This document shows, piece after piece, positions 55,155 through 63,649 of a stretch of 64,000 nt of DNA. Positions within the stretch are counted from its first letter, which is position 1. Every line of letters begins with the position of its first letter. The DNA is from JBBRSD01 sp038245725 (GTDB lineage Bacteria > Actinomycetota > Coriobacteriia > Anaerosomatales > JAAXUF01), in assembly GCA_038245725.1 (NCBI GenBank), contig JBBRSD010000001.1, forward strand, positions 310,001 through 374,000, read 5' to 3'. Both the position numbers and the translations under genes were made by a program. The notes below the pieces were generated by a model. That model did no database searches. It saw only the letters and a list, made by a program, of their open reading frames with translations, and had not been told where the DNA came from.

Positions 55155-55249
55155 CCGAGCGCACATCGGAAGACCCACCCCGAGAGGCGCGAACGCCACG
55201 GGCGAGCGCGAACCGCGGAGCGGGACATCCCGGACCATAGGAGGACCAC

Positions 55250-55648
55250 ATGAGCATGACCGACCCGATCGCCGATATGCTGACTCGCATTCGCAATGCG
55301 AATTCAGCTTACAAGGCGAGCACCACGATGCCGAGCTCCACAAAGCTCGTGGAGATCGCCCGCATCATGAAGCAAGAAGGCTATATCGCTGAATACGTCG
55401 TGACCGAAGCCGAGCCTCAGAATAGCCTCGAGGTCACGCTGAAGTACGGCGTCAAGAAGGAGCGGACCATCACTGGTATCCGTCGTATCAGCAAGCCGGG
55501 CCTGCGCGTGTACGCGAAGAAGGATGAACTTCCTCGCGTCCTCGGTGGCCTTGGCATTGCCGTCATTTCCACCTCCAGTGGCGTCATGACTGACCGCGCC
55601 GCCCGCAAAGCGGGCGTCGGCGGCGAAGTCATCGCCTACATCTGGTAA
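55250..55648 (+). CDS. rpsH: 30S ribosomal protein S8
   Basis: A 132-residue protein. MTDPIADMLTRIRNANSAYKASTTMPSSTKLVEIARIMKQEGYI, ISKPGLRVYAKKDELPRVLGGLGIAVISTSSGVMTDRAARKAGVGGEVIAYIW. In E. coli S8 represses the spc operon. AGGAGG precedes the ATG. Confidence 0.97.
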   Translation: MSMTDPIADMLTRIRNANSAYKASTTMPSSTKLVEIARIMKQEGYIAEYVVTEAEPQNSLEVTLKYGVKKERTITGIRRISKPGLRVYAKKDELPRVLGGLGIAVISTSSGVMTDRAARKAGVGGEVIAYIW

Positions 55649-55679
55649 CCGGACCGGACAAGGAAAGGAGCGAGTAGCC

Positions 55680-56216
55680 GTGTCACGTATCGGCAAGCAG
55701 CCCATCCCGGTCCCGTCCGGGGTCGAGATCAAAATCGATGGCTCGACCGTCTCGGTCAAAGGGCCCAAGGGTGAACTCACCCAGATTATCAGCGAGGTCA
55801 TCACCGTCACGCTTGAGGACGGCGTCATTCATGTGACGCGTCCCGACGACTCTCGCACCGCGCGTTCGCTGCACGGCCTGAGCCGAACTCTTGTCGCCAA
55901 CATGGTGATCGGCGTCTCTGAAGGCTACGCGAAGAACCTTGAAATCGTCGGTGTCGGCTACCGCGCCGCGATGAAGGGCAAGGACATCGAGCTCCTGCTC
56001 GGGTTCAGCCACCCCGTCAACGTGATCGCCGCGCCGGGCATCGAGTTCGAAGTGCCCGCGCCCACGAAGATCACGGTTCGCGGTATCGACAAGCAGCAGG
56101 TCGGTCAGGTTGCAGCCGACATCCGCAAGTGGCGCAAGCCCGAGCCGTACAAGGGCAAGGGTGTGCGGTACGAAGGCGAGAAGGTCCGCCGCAAGCTCGG
56201 CAAGGCTGCCAAGTAA
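55680..56216 (+). CDS. rplF: 50S ribosomal protein L6
   Basis: A 178-residue protein. MSRIGKQPIPVPSGVEIKI, GPKGELTQ, LVANMVIGVSEGYAKNLEIVGVGYRAAMKGKD, and the C-terminal RKPEPYKGKGVRYEGEKVRRKLGKAAK. GTG start after GGAAAGGAG. Confidence 0.97.
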   Translation: MSRIGKQPIPVPSGVEIKIDGSTVSVKGPKGELTQIISEVITVTLEDGVIHVTRPDDSRTARSLHGLSRTLVANMVIGVSEGYAKNLEIVGVGYRAAMKGKDIELLLGFSHPVNVIAAPGIEFEVPAPTKITVRGIDKQQVGQVAADIRKWRKPEPYKGKGVRYEGEKVRRKLGKAAK

Positions 56217-56270
56217 TACGAAGATGATCCGGCCCGTTTTGCCGGGACGAACGAGGAGAGTAGTGAAGAC

Positions 56271-56639
56271 ATGGACAAGCTGAAGGCGAAGCAGGCGGGG
56301 CTCGAGCGCCGGCAGCGTAGGGTTCGCGGGAAGATCAGCGGCACCGGCGAGCGGCCGCGGCTGCGCGTGACCCGCACGAACGCTCAGATCTACGCGCAGC
56401 TCATCGACGACGTCACGGGCACCACCCTGGTGTCTGCGTCGACGGTCGAGCCTGAGGTCCGCAAGGCATTGAAGAGCGGTGCTGACATCGAAGCCGCTCG
56501 CGCTGTGGGAGAAACAGTCGGTGCGCGCGCAAAGGAGGCCGGCATCACGTCGGTCGTCTTTGACCGCGGCGGCCGCATCTATCACGGTCGTGTGAAGGCT
56601 CTAGCGGACGGTGCTCGCAGCGCCGGCCTCGAGTTCTAG
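56271..56639 (+). CDS. rplR: 50S ribosomal protein L18
   Basis: A 122-residue protein. RRQRRVRGKISGTGERPRLRVTRTNAQIYAQLIDDVTGTTLVSAST, VGARAKEAGITSVVFDRGGRIYHGRVKALADGARSAGLEF. Binds 5S rRNA together with L5. ATG 56271 follows GAGGAGAG about ten bases upstream. Confidence 0.97.
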   Translation: MDKLKAKQAGLERRQRRVRGKISGTGERPRLRVTRTNAQIYAQLIDDVTGTTLVSASTVEPEVRKALKSGADIEAARAVGETVGARAKEAGITSVVFDRGGRIYHGRVKALADGARSAGLEF

Positions 56640-56650
56640 GAAGGATGATC

Positions 56651-57163
56651 ATGGCGCGCAGGGAAGCCCCTGTCTCCGAACTTCAGGAGAAAGTCGTATA
56701 TATCAACCGCGTCTCGAAGGTCGTCAAGGGCGGCCGTCGTTTCGCCCTTACCGCTCTCGTAGTCGTTGGTGACGGTGCCGGCAACGTCGGCGTCGGCATG
56801 GGCAAGTCGCAGGAAGTCCCGCTTGCCATCAAGAAGGGCATCGAGGACGCCAAGAAGAACATGTTCAAGGTCCCGCTGACCAAGGACAAGACTATCCCGC
56901 ATGCGATCATCGGCGAGTTCGGTGCCGGTCGCGTGATGCTCAAGCCGGCCGCACCGGGTACCGGTATCATCGCGGGCGGTCCAGTGCGCGCTCTGCTCGA
57001 GCTTTGCGGGATCACCGACGTGCTCAGCAAGTCGCTCGGAAGTGACAATGCGCTGAACATGGTCAAGGCTGCTGCCCAGGGCCTCGGCGCTCTGGCCAGC
57101 CCGCAGGACATCGCTCGCCGTCGCGGCATGTCCGTGGCGAAGATCTATGGGTGGGAGGAGTAG
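56651..57163 (+). CDS. rpsE: 30S ribosomal protein S5
   Basis: A 170-residue protein. VVYINRVSKVVKGGRRFALTALVVVGDGAGNVGVGMGKSQEVPLAIKKG, APGTGIIAGGPVRALLELCGITDVLSKSLGSDN. Located at the mRNA entry site. ATG 56651 has a better spacer from GAAGG than ATG 56645. Confidence 0.97.
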   Translation: MARREAPVSELQEKVVYINRVSKVVKGGRRFALTALVVVGDGAGNVGVGMGKSQEVPLAIKKGIEDAKKNMFKVPLTKDKTIPHAIIGEFGAGRVMLKPAAPGTGIIAGGPVRALLELCGITDVLSKSLGSDNALNMVKAAAQGLGALASPQDIARRRGMSVAKIYGWEE

Positions 57164-57165
57164 CA

Positions 57166-57363
57166 ATGGCGAAGAAGGCCGCCGAGAAGACGCTTCGGAT
57201 CACCCAGATCAAGAGCGGTATCGGTTTCCCCGCTGACCAGAAGCGCACCGTGCGTGCGCTTGGCCTCAAGCGGATGCACGACACGGTCGAGCAGTCGGAC
57301 TCTCCCGCGGTTCGAGGGATGATCTTCAAGGTCAAGCACCTCGTCAAGGTCGAGGAGCTCTAG
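57166..57363 (+). CDS. rpmD: 50S ribosomal protein L30
   Basis: A 65-residue protein, slightly longer than usual. KTLRITQIKSGIGFPADQKRTVRALGLKRMHDTVEQSDSPAVRGMIFKVKHLVKVEEL. ATG 57166 follows GGGAGGAGTAGCA, two bases after the rpsE stop. Confidence 0.96.
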   Translation: MAKKAAEKTLRITQIKSGIGFPADQKRTVRALGLKRMHDTVEQSDSPAVRGMIFKVKHLVKVEEL

Positions 57364-57388
57364 CCTCAAGAACGTTGCTCTACGGGGA

Positions 57389-57405
57389 CCCGGCCATGTG
57401 CCGGG
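57389..57405 (+). promoter_or_regulatory. Hairpin and extended -10 in the rpmD-rplO gap
   Basis: CCCGGC/GCCGGG with a CATGT loop (57389-57405), then TG-A-TACGAT (57417-57425), an extended -10-like element. The 157 bp gap may hold a weak terminator plus an internal promoter for rplO-secY-adk-map. Confidence 0.35.
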
Positions 57406-57520
57406 CCTCGGGCGTCTGATACGATGCCGAACTGAAGCAGTCAGCCGGCGGCGAGCGGCCGGCAGCGTTCTGGCGAGAAGCGCCAGCGCGTGAAGCGAAA
57501 CGAAAGGGAGTAGCAGCACC

Positions 57521-57970
57521 ATGCAGATCAACGACCTGTTCCCGGCGCCTGGTTCGCGCAAGAAGCGCAAGCGCGTCGGTCGCGGCAACGGCAGCGGCCA
57601 CGGCTCTACAGCCGGCCGAGGCGACAAGGGCCAGGGCTCGCGCGCTGGCGGCACGAAGGGCGCTGGCTTCGAGGGCGGACAGACCCCGCTCGCGATGCGC
57701 CTGCCGAAGCTACCCGGCTTCAAAAATCGTAACCGCGTGGAGTACGCGGTGGTCAACGTGTCGCGCCTTGATGAGGTCTTTGCCGATGGGGAAGTGGTAG
57801 ATGCCGAGAGCCTCATGGCCAAGGGCGTCGTCAAATCAGCCGCATCCCCGTTGAAGGTGCTCGGCAACGGTGAGATCACCAAGAAGCTCACCGTTAGGGT
57901 CGACAAGATCTCCGGCACTGCCAAGCAGAAGATCGAGGCAGCAGGGGGGACGGTCGAGCCGCCGTGCTAA
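57521..57970 (+). CDS. rplO: 50S ribosomal protein L15
   Basis: A 149-residue protein. The glycine-rich N-terminus KRVGRGNGSGHGSTAGRGDKGQGSRAGG, PLAMRLPKLPGFKNRNRVEYAVVNVSRLDEVF, and a C-terminal IEAAGGTVE. Its stop overlaps the secY start by 7 bp. Confidence 0.97.
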   Translation: MQINDLFPAPGSRKKRKRVGRGNGSGHGSTAGRGDKGQGSRAGGTKGAGFEGGQTPLAMRLPKLPGFKNRNRVEYAVVNVSRLDEVFADGEVVDAESLMAKGVVKSAASPLKVLGNGEITKKLTVRVDKISGTAKQKIEAAGGTVEPPC

Positions 57971-59226
57971 ACGCGATCTCCAACGCCTTTCGCGTACCGG
58001 AGCTGCGCAAGAAGATCCTCTTCACGCTGGCCATGATCATGGTCTACCGCCTCGGCGCCTACATCCCGGTTCCGGGAGTCGACGTCCAAGCGGTCAAGGC
58101 CCTGGTGAGCAGCAATGCGGCGCTCGGTTTGCTTGGATTGTTCTCGGGCGGCGCGCTCGAGAAGTTCGCGGTCTTCTCATTGGGCATCATGCCCTACATC
58201 ACGTCGTCGATCATCATGCAGCTTCTGCAGGGCGTGATTCCGAAGGTCGAGCAATGGGCCAAGGAAGGCGAATCCGGTCAGCGCAAGATCACGCAGACTA
58301 CGCGCTATATGACGCTCGGCATCGCGCTTCTGCAGTCGGTCGCCATGCTCGGCGTGTTCCGCGGGGCGATCTCGAGGTCGACCAGTCCCGGCGCTCCTCC
58401 ACAGCTCTTCACCAACATCGTCATCGTAGTCACCTTGATTGCGGGCACGGCGTTCATCATGTGGATGGGCGAGCTGATCACGCAGCGTGGTATCGGTAAC
58501 GGCATGTCACTGATGATCTTCGCGAGCATCATTTCGCGCTTCCCGCAGGCGATCGTTCAGTCATTCACCTTCGCCAACGGCATTCTGACCATGATCCTGC
58601 TGCTCATGACGGTGTTCATCGTCGCCGCTATCGTTACGATGGAGCGTGCTCAGCGTCGCATCCCGGTGCAGTATGCAAAGCGGGTGGTCGGCCGGCGCGT
58701 GTATGGTGGCTCGGGGACCTACATCCCGCTGAAGATCAACGGCGCGAACGTCGTACCGATCATCTTCGCCTCGGCGATCTTGTTCTTCCCGTCGCAGATC
58801 GCGACCCTGACGAACATCTCGTGGCTGGTGCAGATCGGCAACATGCTCGCCAAAGGACCGATCAACTGGATTCTCGAGTTCCTGCTGATCGTGTTCTTCA
58901 CGTACTTCTACACGGCGCTCGTCTTCAACCCGATCGACCTCTCGGATAACCTGCGCAAGAACGGCGGGTTCATCCCAGGTGTTCGCCCGGGTACAGCAAC
59001 GACCCGCTACATCGAGAACGTTTTGAACCGCATCACGCTACCGGGAGCGCTGTTCCTTGGCGTCATCGCAGTTGTGCCGAGCATGGTCTTCTACTCGACG
59101 CAGGATCCGCTCGTCTCGGCGTTTGGCGGGACCTCGATTCTGATCATGGTCGGCGTTGCGCTTGAGACCATGACCCAGCTTGAGAGCCAGTTGAAGATGC
59201 GTCACTACGATGGGTTCTTCAAGTAG
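57964..59226 (+). CDS. secY: Protein translocase subunit SecY
   Basis: A 420-residue membrane protein with ten helices. MVYRLGAYIPVPGVD, the plug/helix 2 region SGGALEKFAVFSLGIMPYITSSIIMQLLQGVIP, QRKITQTTRYMT, GTAFIMWMGELITQRGIGNGMS, and the C-terminal GFIPGVRPGTATTRYIENVLNRIT. The channel for Sec export with SecE. GTG start overlapping rplO. adk and map follow. Confidence 0.97.
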   Translation: MLNAISNAFRVPELRKKILFTLAMIMVYRLGAYIPVPGVDVQAVKALVSSNAALGLLGLFSGGALEKFAVFSLGIMPYITSSIIMQLLQGVIPKVEQWAKEGESGQRKITQTTRYMTLGIALLQSVAMLGVFRGAISRSTSPGAPPQLFTNIVIVVTLIAGTAFIMWMGELITQRGIGNGMSLMIFASIISRFPQAIVQSFTFANGILTMILLLMTVFIVAAIVTMERAQRRIPVQYAKRVVGRRVYGGSGTYIPLKINGANVVPIIFASAILFFPSQIATLTNISWLVQIGNMLAKGPINWILEFLLIVFFTYFYTALVFNPIDLSDNLRKNGGFIPGVRPGTATTRYIENVLNRITLPGALFLGVIAVVPSMVFYSTQDPLVSAFGGTSILIMVGVALETMTQLESQLKMRHYDGFFK

Positions 59227-59263
59227 CGGTCGATCGGAAGCACTCGCGGGAAGGGGAGCGAGC

Positions 59264-59908
59264 ATGAACATTGTCTTGCTGGGAGCGGCCGGCGCTGGTA
59301 AGGGCACACAAGCGGCCAAATTGGTTGAGGCGTACGGGCTCACCCATATCTCGACAGGCGATATCTTCCGCAAAAACGTTGCCGAGGGCACGCCGCTCGG
59401 CACTGAGGCCAAGCGCTACATGGATGACGGCACGCTCGTGCCGGACTCGGTCGTCATCGCAATGGTCAAGGACCGGCTCTCTCAGCCGGATTGCGACGAA
59501 GGCTTCATGCTTGACGGCTTCCCGCGAACCCTTCCTCAGGCCGAGGCGCTGGATGAGGCGCTCGGCTCGATGGGCAAGAAGCTTGACGCCGTGGTTGCGA
59601 TCGAAGTGCCGAGAGACGTGCTCATGGGTCGCCTCACCTCGCGTCGTCAGTGCCGTCAGTGTGGCCGGATCTATAACGTGATGGGCGACATGCCCGCCGT
59701 CGTCGACGTATGTGACTCATGCGGCGGCGAGGTCTATCAGCGCGACGATGACACCAAGACAGCCGCGACCAAGCGTCTCGACGACTACGACGCCATCACA
59801 TCGCAGCTGGCGCCGTACTACTCGGCTCAGGGCCTGCTTCGCGAAGTCGACGGCGACCGCCCTGTGGATGTCGTATTCCAGGACGTTAAGACCGCGCTGG
59901 GAGCGTAG
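59264..59908 (+). CDS. adk: Adenylate kinase
   Basis: A 214-residue kinase. P-loop GAAGAGKGTQAAKLV, STGDIFRKNV, GFMLDGFPRTLPQAEAL and a LID domain with four cysteines (CRQCGRIYNV ... CDSCGG) that should bind zinc, as in Gram-positive Adk. ATG 59264 follows AAGGGGAG; the upstream in-frame start is inside secY. Confidence 0.97.
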   Translation: MNIVLLGAAGAGKGTQAAKLVEAYGLTHISTGDIFRKNVAEGTPLGTEAKRYMDDGTLVPDSVVIAMVKDRLSQPDCDEGFMLDGFPRTLPQAEALDEALGSMGKKLDAVVAIEVPRDVLMGRLTSRRQCRQCGRIYNVMGDMPAVVDVCDSCGGEVYQRDDDTKTAATKRLDDYDAITSQLAPYYSAQGLLREVDGDRPVDVVFQDVKTALGA

Positions 59909-59915
59909 CCCGACT

Positions 59916-60665
59916 GTGATCGTTCGCAAGTCACCTGCAGAGCTCGAGACGATGAGGGAGGCCGGGCGGCTCAGTGCCCGGACTCTTCGTCTTGTGGGGG
60001 AAGCGGTTCGGCCAGGAATCTCGACTGAGGAGCTCGACGACCTCGCTGAGACAATCATTCGTGAGGCGGGCGGTATCCCGGCGTTCAAGGGGTATCACGG
60101 TTTTCCGAAGACGCTGTGCACTTCGGTCAACGCCCAGGTCGTTCACGGCATCCCCTCGGCGGAGGTCGTGCTCGTGGAGGGCGACGTCCTCTCGGTGGAC
60201 GTGGGCGCAATCGTGGACGGCTACTACGGCGACAACGCCGCCACATTCGCTGTGGGCGAGATCTCCGAGGGTGCGGAGCGGCTTCTCGCTGCGACGCAGG
60301 CTTCACTCCACGCTGGAATCGAACAATGCCATCCAGGCAAGCGGCTGTTTGACATCGGCCATGCCGTGCAGGCCGTTGCCGAAGGTGCAGGTTTCTCGGT
60401 AGTGCGCGAGTACGTCGGGCACGGCATCGGCCGCAGCATGCACGAGGACCCGAACGTGCCCAACTACGGACTGGCGGGCAAAGGCCCCAAGTTGGAAGTC
60501 GGCATGGTCCTCGCGATCGAACCGATGGTGAACCTCGGCGCTTCGGCGGTGGAGTCTCTGCCGGATGGGTGGACCGTAGTGACTCAGGACGGGTCTGTCT
60601 CGGCGCATTTTGAGCACACAGTGGCCATAACGGCGGCGGGCCCCGTCGTGTTGACGGCGGAGTAA
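59916..60665 (+). CDS. map: Methionine aminopeptidase, type I
   Basis: A 249-residue metalloprotease. Metal ligands in SVDVGAIVDGYYGDNAATF (two Asp), HGIGRSMHEDPNVPNYG (His), LAIEPMVN (Glu) and SAHFEHTVAIT (Glu). Removes initiator Met. GTG 59916 is 7 bp after adk, no strong ribosome site, so probably coupled. Confidence 0.96.
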   Translation: MIVRKSPAELETMREAGRLSARTLRLVGEAVRPGISTEELDDLAETIIREAGGIPAFKGYHGFPKTLCTSVNAQVVHGIPSAEVVLVEGDVLSVDVGAIVDGYYGDNAATFAVGEISEGAERLLAATQASLHAGIEQCHPGKRLFDIGHAVQAVAEGAGFSVVREYVGHGIGRSMHEDPNVPNYGLAGKGPKLEVGMVLAIEPMVNLGASAVESLPDGWTVVTQDGSVSAHFEHTVAITAAGPVVLTAE

Positions 60666-60697
60666 CTGGCGCTTCGAATCTTGAATCGTCGAATAGC

Positions 60698-60726
60698 TGG
60701 ACTCGGTGGTACTACTAGGCTAGAAT
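60698..60726 (+). promoter_or_regulatory. Candidate infA promoter
   Basis: TGGACT (60698-60703), a 17 bp spacer, TAGAAT (60721-60726), 40 bases before the infA GTG. Would drive infA-rpmJ-rpsM-rpsK-rpsD-rpoA-rplQ independently of secY-adk-map. Confidence 0.6.
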
Positions 60727-60766
60727 AACCGCTTGCGTGTTCGCCCCCCGTGAGGAGCAGCTCTTA

Positions 60767-60988
60767 GTGGCAAAGCGTGAAGATGCTATCGAACTCGAAG
60801 GTACTGTGGTAGAGCCTCTGCCCAACGCGATGTTTCGTGTGGAGCTGGAGAACGGCCATCGGGTTCTCGCTCACATCTCGGGCAAGATGCGCATGCATTA
60901 CATCCGCATTCTTCCGGGGGACAAGGTCGTTGTCGAGCTCTCGCCGTACGACCTGACTCGGGGACGCATCACCTACCGCTACAAGTAA
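60767..60988 (+). CDS. infA: Translation initiation factor IF-1
   Basis: A 73-residue OB-fold protein with the usual family length when started at GTG 60767 (AKREDAIELEGTVVEPLPNAMFRVELENGHRVLAHISGKMRMHYIRILPGDKVVVELSPYDLTRGRITYRYK). GAGGAG lies about nine bases upstream. A GTG at 60737 would add ten residues. Confidence 0.96.
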   Translation: MAKREDAIELEGTVVEPLPNAMFRVELENGHRVLAHISGKMRMHYIRILPGDKVVVELSPYDLTRGRITYRYK

Positions 60989-60995
60989 GGCCCTT

Positions 60996-61011
60996 CTGCT
61001 CGCAAGAGCAG
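60996..61011 (+). promoter_or_regulatory. Hairpin after infA in the rpmJ leader
   Basis: CTGCTC/GAGCAG with a GCAA tetraloop (GNRA), followed by CACTCC...GGAGTG and GCC-rich inverted repeats within the 126 bp infA-rpmJ gap. Possibly an S4 control site for the alpha operon, but that is a guess. Confidence 0.35.
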
Positions 61012-61114
61012 TGGACACTCCCGGAGCCGTGTGCCTCTGGAGTGCTGAAACCGACAAACGCCGCCTGCGGCTGGGCGTGCAGATAGATTTCGAAGAGCAC
61101 CGAAAGGGAGAACG

Positions 61115-61228
61115 ATGAAAGTACGTCCTTCGGTCAAGAAGATGTGCGACAAGTGCAAAGTCGTCCGGCGCCATGGCGTGGTTTTCGTGATCTGCGAGAA
61201 TCCGCGCCATAAGCAGCGCCAGGGCTAG
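61115..61228 (+). CDS. rpmJ: 50S ribosomal protein L36, zinc type
   Basis: A 37-residue protein missed by most length cut-offs. MKVRPSVKKMCDKCKVV, then VICENPRHKQRQG: C11, C14, C27 and H32 are the zinc ligands of the C+ form. AAGGGAG precedes ATG 61115. Confidence 0.95.
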   Translation: MKVRPSVKKMCDKCKVVRRHGVVFVICENPRHKQRQG

Positions 61229-61240
61229 GAGGGAGCACGC

Positions 61241-61615
61241 GTGGCCCGTATCGCAGGTGTCGACCTTCCGCGCGAGAAGCGCGTTGAGATCGGCCTGACC
61301 TACATTTTTGGAATCGGTCTTACGACCAGCAAGCTGATTCTTCGCGAAACCGGTATCGGTCCCGATACTCGCGTCCGTGATCTCACGGAAGAAGAAGTCG
61401 TTCGTCTTCGCGAGTTCATCGACCGCAACCTGAAGATCGAGGGCGATCTTCGTCGCGAGGTATCACAGAACATCAAGCGCCTTATGGAGATCGGCTGCTA
61501 TCGCGGCCTTCGTCACCGCAAGGGCCTCCCGGTCCGCGGTCAGCGCACGCACACGAACGCGCGTACCCGTAAGGGTCCGCGTCGCCAGATCGGCGCGAAG
61601 AAGAAGGGCAAGTAA
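61241..61615 (+). CDS. rpsM: 30S ribosomal protein S13
   Basis: A 124-residue protein. MARIAGVDLPREKRVEIGLTYIFGIG, IDRNLKIEGDLRREVSQNIKRLMEIGCYRGLRHRKGLPVRGQRTHTNARTRKGPRR. Binds tRNA in the P site. GTG start after GGAGGGAG. Confidence 0.97.
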   Translation: MARIAGVDLPREKRVEIGLTYIFGIGLTTSKLILRETGIGPDTRVRDLTEEEVVRLREFIDRNLKIEGDLRREVSQNIKRLMEIGCYRGLRHRKGLPVRGQRTHTNARTRKGPRRQIGAKKKGK

Positions 61616-61618
61616 GCG

Positions 61619-62020
61619 ATGGTAGCCAAGAAGAAGAACGTTCGTACCAGGCTGAAGCGGTCAGAGCGCAAGAACATAGCCGTCGGCCAGGCGCACATCA
61701 AGAGCACGTTCAACAACACGATCATCAGTATCACCGACCCTTCAGGCAACGTGATCTCCTGGCAGTCGGCCGGCACTGTGGGCTTTAAGGGCTCGCGCAA
61801 GTCGACGCCGTTCGCCGCACAGATGGCCGCCGAGGCGGCCGCCAAGATGGCTCAGGAGCACGGTCTGAAGAAGGTGTCCGTTTTCGTGAAGGGTCCGGGT
61901 TCGGGTCGCGAGACAGCGATCCGCTCTCTCCAGGCTGCCGGCCTCGAAATCGCCAGCATCCAGGACTGCACGCCCGTCCCTCATAACGGCTGCCGTCCGC
62001 GCAAGCGCCGTCGCGTGTAA
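61619..62020 (+). CDS. rpsK: 30S ribosomal protein S11
   Basis: A 133-residue protein. NIAVGQAHIKSTFNNTIISITDPSGNVISWQSAGTVGFKGSRKSTPFAAQMAAE, VKGPGSGRETAIRSLQAAGLEI, DCTPVPHNGCRPRKRRRV. It starts 3 bp after rpsM. Confidence 0.97.
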   Translation: MVAKKKNVRTRLKRSERKNIAVGQAHIKSTFNNTIISITDPSGNVISWQSAGTVGFKGSRKSTPFAAQMAAEAAAKMAQEHGLKKVSVFVKGPGSGRETAIRSLQAAGLEIASIQDCTPVPHNGCRPRKRRRV

Positions 62021-62039
62021 CTCGGGAGGACATCTACAC

Positions 62040-62666
62040 ATGGCTCGATATACCGGGGCGGACTGTCGTCTGTGCCGCCGTGAAGGCATCAAGCTCTTTC
62101 TGAAGGGCGACCGCTGCTACTCCGACAAGTGCGGAGTGGAGAAGCGGCCGTATCCTCCTGGTCAGGCCGGGAAGAAACGCCCGCGTGACTCGGAGTACCG
62201 CGTTCAGCTTCGCGAGAAGCAGCGCACCAAGCGTATTTATGGGCTGCTCGAGAAGCAGTTCCGTGGCTACTACACTATCGCCAGCCGTCAGACCGGCATC
62301 ACCGGCGAGAACTTGCTGCGGATTCTTGAGAGCCGTCTCGACAACGTGGTCTACCGCCTTGGTTTTGCCAAGTCTCGCGACGAGGCACGCCAGATCGTTC
62401 GCCACGGCCACATCATCGTCAACGGCCGCCGAGTGGACATCCCGTCGTATCGGGTTCGTCCGACCGAGGTCGTCGCGGTGACAGCCAAGTCGCAGGACAT
62501 GCTCGTGATCAAGACGGCGCTCATCGCGTCCGAGAAGATCGAAGTCCCCGGCTGGCTCGAAGTCGACATCGAAAAGCTTCAGGGCAAGGTCCTCTCGTTG
62601 CCGACACGCGACCAGATCGACGCGCCCGTCCGTGAGCAGCTCATCGTCGAGCTCTACTCGAAGTAA
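62040..62666 (+). CDS. rpsD: 30S ribosomal protein S4, with N-terminal zinc site
   Basis: A 208-residue protein. CRLCRREGIKLFLKGDRCYSDKCGVEKR is the zinc-binding four-cysteine N-terminus; the S4 RNA-binding domain follows (RLDNVVYRLGFAKSRDEARQIVRHGHIIVNGRRVDIPSYRV). A 16S assembly initiator. GGAGGACATC precedes the ATG. Confidence 0.97.
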   Translation: MARYTGADCRLCRREGIKLFLKGDRCYSDKCGVEKRPYPPGQAGKKRPRDSEYRVQLREKQRTKRIYGLLEKQFRGYYTIASRQTGITGENLLRILESRLDNVVYRLGFAKSRDEARQIVRHGHIIVNGRRVDIPSYRVRPTEVVAVTAKSQDMLVIKTALIASEKIEVPGWLEVDIEKLQGKVLSLPTRDQIDAPVREQLIVELYSK

Positions 62667-62694
62667 TCGACCGGGAAGCCAAGGAGGCTGTTTG

Positions 62695-63633
62695 ATGACA
62701 GAGTTCATGAGGCCCCAGGTCACCGTGGACCGTATCGACGATCGCGTTGCGCGTTACGTCGTGGAGCCGCTCGAGCGTGGTTTCGGATACACGCTAGGTA
62801 ACTGCATGCGCCGAGTGCTCCTCTCGTCGCTCCAGGGCGCGGCTGCGACCTCGATTCGCGTCGAGGGACAGCAGCACGAGTTCGCCACGATCGACGGAGT
62901 GCGTGAAGACGTCACTGACATCGTGCTCAACGTCAAGGGTCTCGTCTTCCGCGAGTCCGGTATCGGCGCGGGCGACGCGGTTGCGACGCTCTCGGTGAGT
63001 GGTCCGGCAGTCGTAACCGGAGCGGACCTCAAGGTCCCCGCCGAGTTCGAGCTCGTGAACCCGGAGCACGTGATCGCGACCCTTAACAAGGGTGCCAAGC
63101 TTGAGATGGGTATCCGCATCGGCGTTGGCCGTGGATACGTCTCGGCTGATCGCAACAAGCGGCCGGAAGACCCGATCGGCGTCATCACCGTCGATTCACT
63201 CTTCTCGCCGACCATGCGCTGCACCTACGTCGTGGAGAACACGCGCGTCGGACAGCGTACGGACTATGACAAACTCATCCTCGAGGTTGAGACGAACGGT
63301 TCGATCGACCCGAGCGACGCCGTCGCGCGTGCAGGTCGCATCATCGACGAGCACATGATGCTCTTCGTCGATCAGGCCTCGACCGCGATGTCTGACGAGG
63401 GGATCTTCGCTGCGGCCGTCGACGAGGGCGAGAGCGTCCTCGATACGCCCATCGAAGAGCTCGATCTCTCGGTCCGCTCGTACAACTGCCTGAAGCGCCA
63501 GGGTGTGAACACCATCGGTCAGCTGACTGAGTGCTCCGAGAACGACCTTCTCAACATCCGAAACTTCGGCGCGAAGTCGATCGAAGAAGTCAAGGACAAG
63601 CTCCAGGGCATGAACCTGGGCCTCAAGCCGTAA
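62695..63633 (+). CDS. rpoA: DNA-directed RNA polymerase subunit alpha
   Basis: A 312-residue subunit. The NTD has GFGYTLGNCMRRVLLSSLQGAA and the assembly helices. The CTD at about 250-308 has LSVRSYNCLKRQGVNTIGQLTECSENDLLNIRNFGAKSIEEVK, with R261, N264, C265, G292, K294 and S295 matching the E. coli UP-element contacts. ATG 62695 follows AAGGAGG. Compare the domain at the end of rpoC. Confidence 0.97.
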   Translation: MTEFMRPQVTVDRIDDRVARYVVEPLERGFGYTLGNCMRRVLLSSLQGAAATSIRVEGQQHEFATIDGVREDVTDIVLNVKGLVFRESGIGAGDAVATLSVSGPAVVTGADLKVPAEFELVNPEHVIATLNKGAKLEMGIRIGVGRGYVSADRNKRPEDPIGVITVDSLFSPTMRCTYVVENTRVGQRTDYDKLILEVETNGSIDPSDAVARAGRIIDEHMMLFVDQASTAMSDEGIFAAAVDEGESVLDTPIEELDLSVRSYNCLKRQGVNTIGQLTECSENDLLNIRNFGAKSIEEVKDKLQGMNLGLKP

Positions 63634-63649
63634 CGGAGACCTGAGAGAC

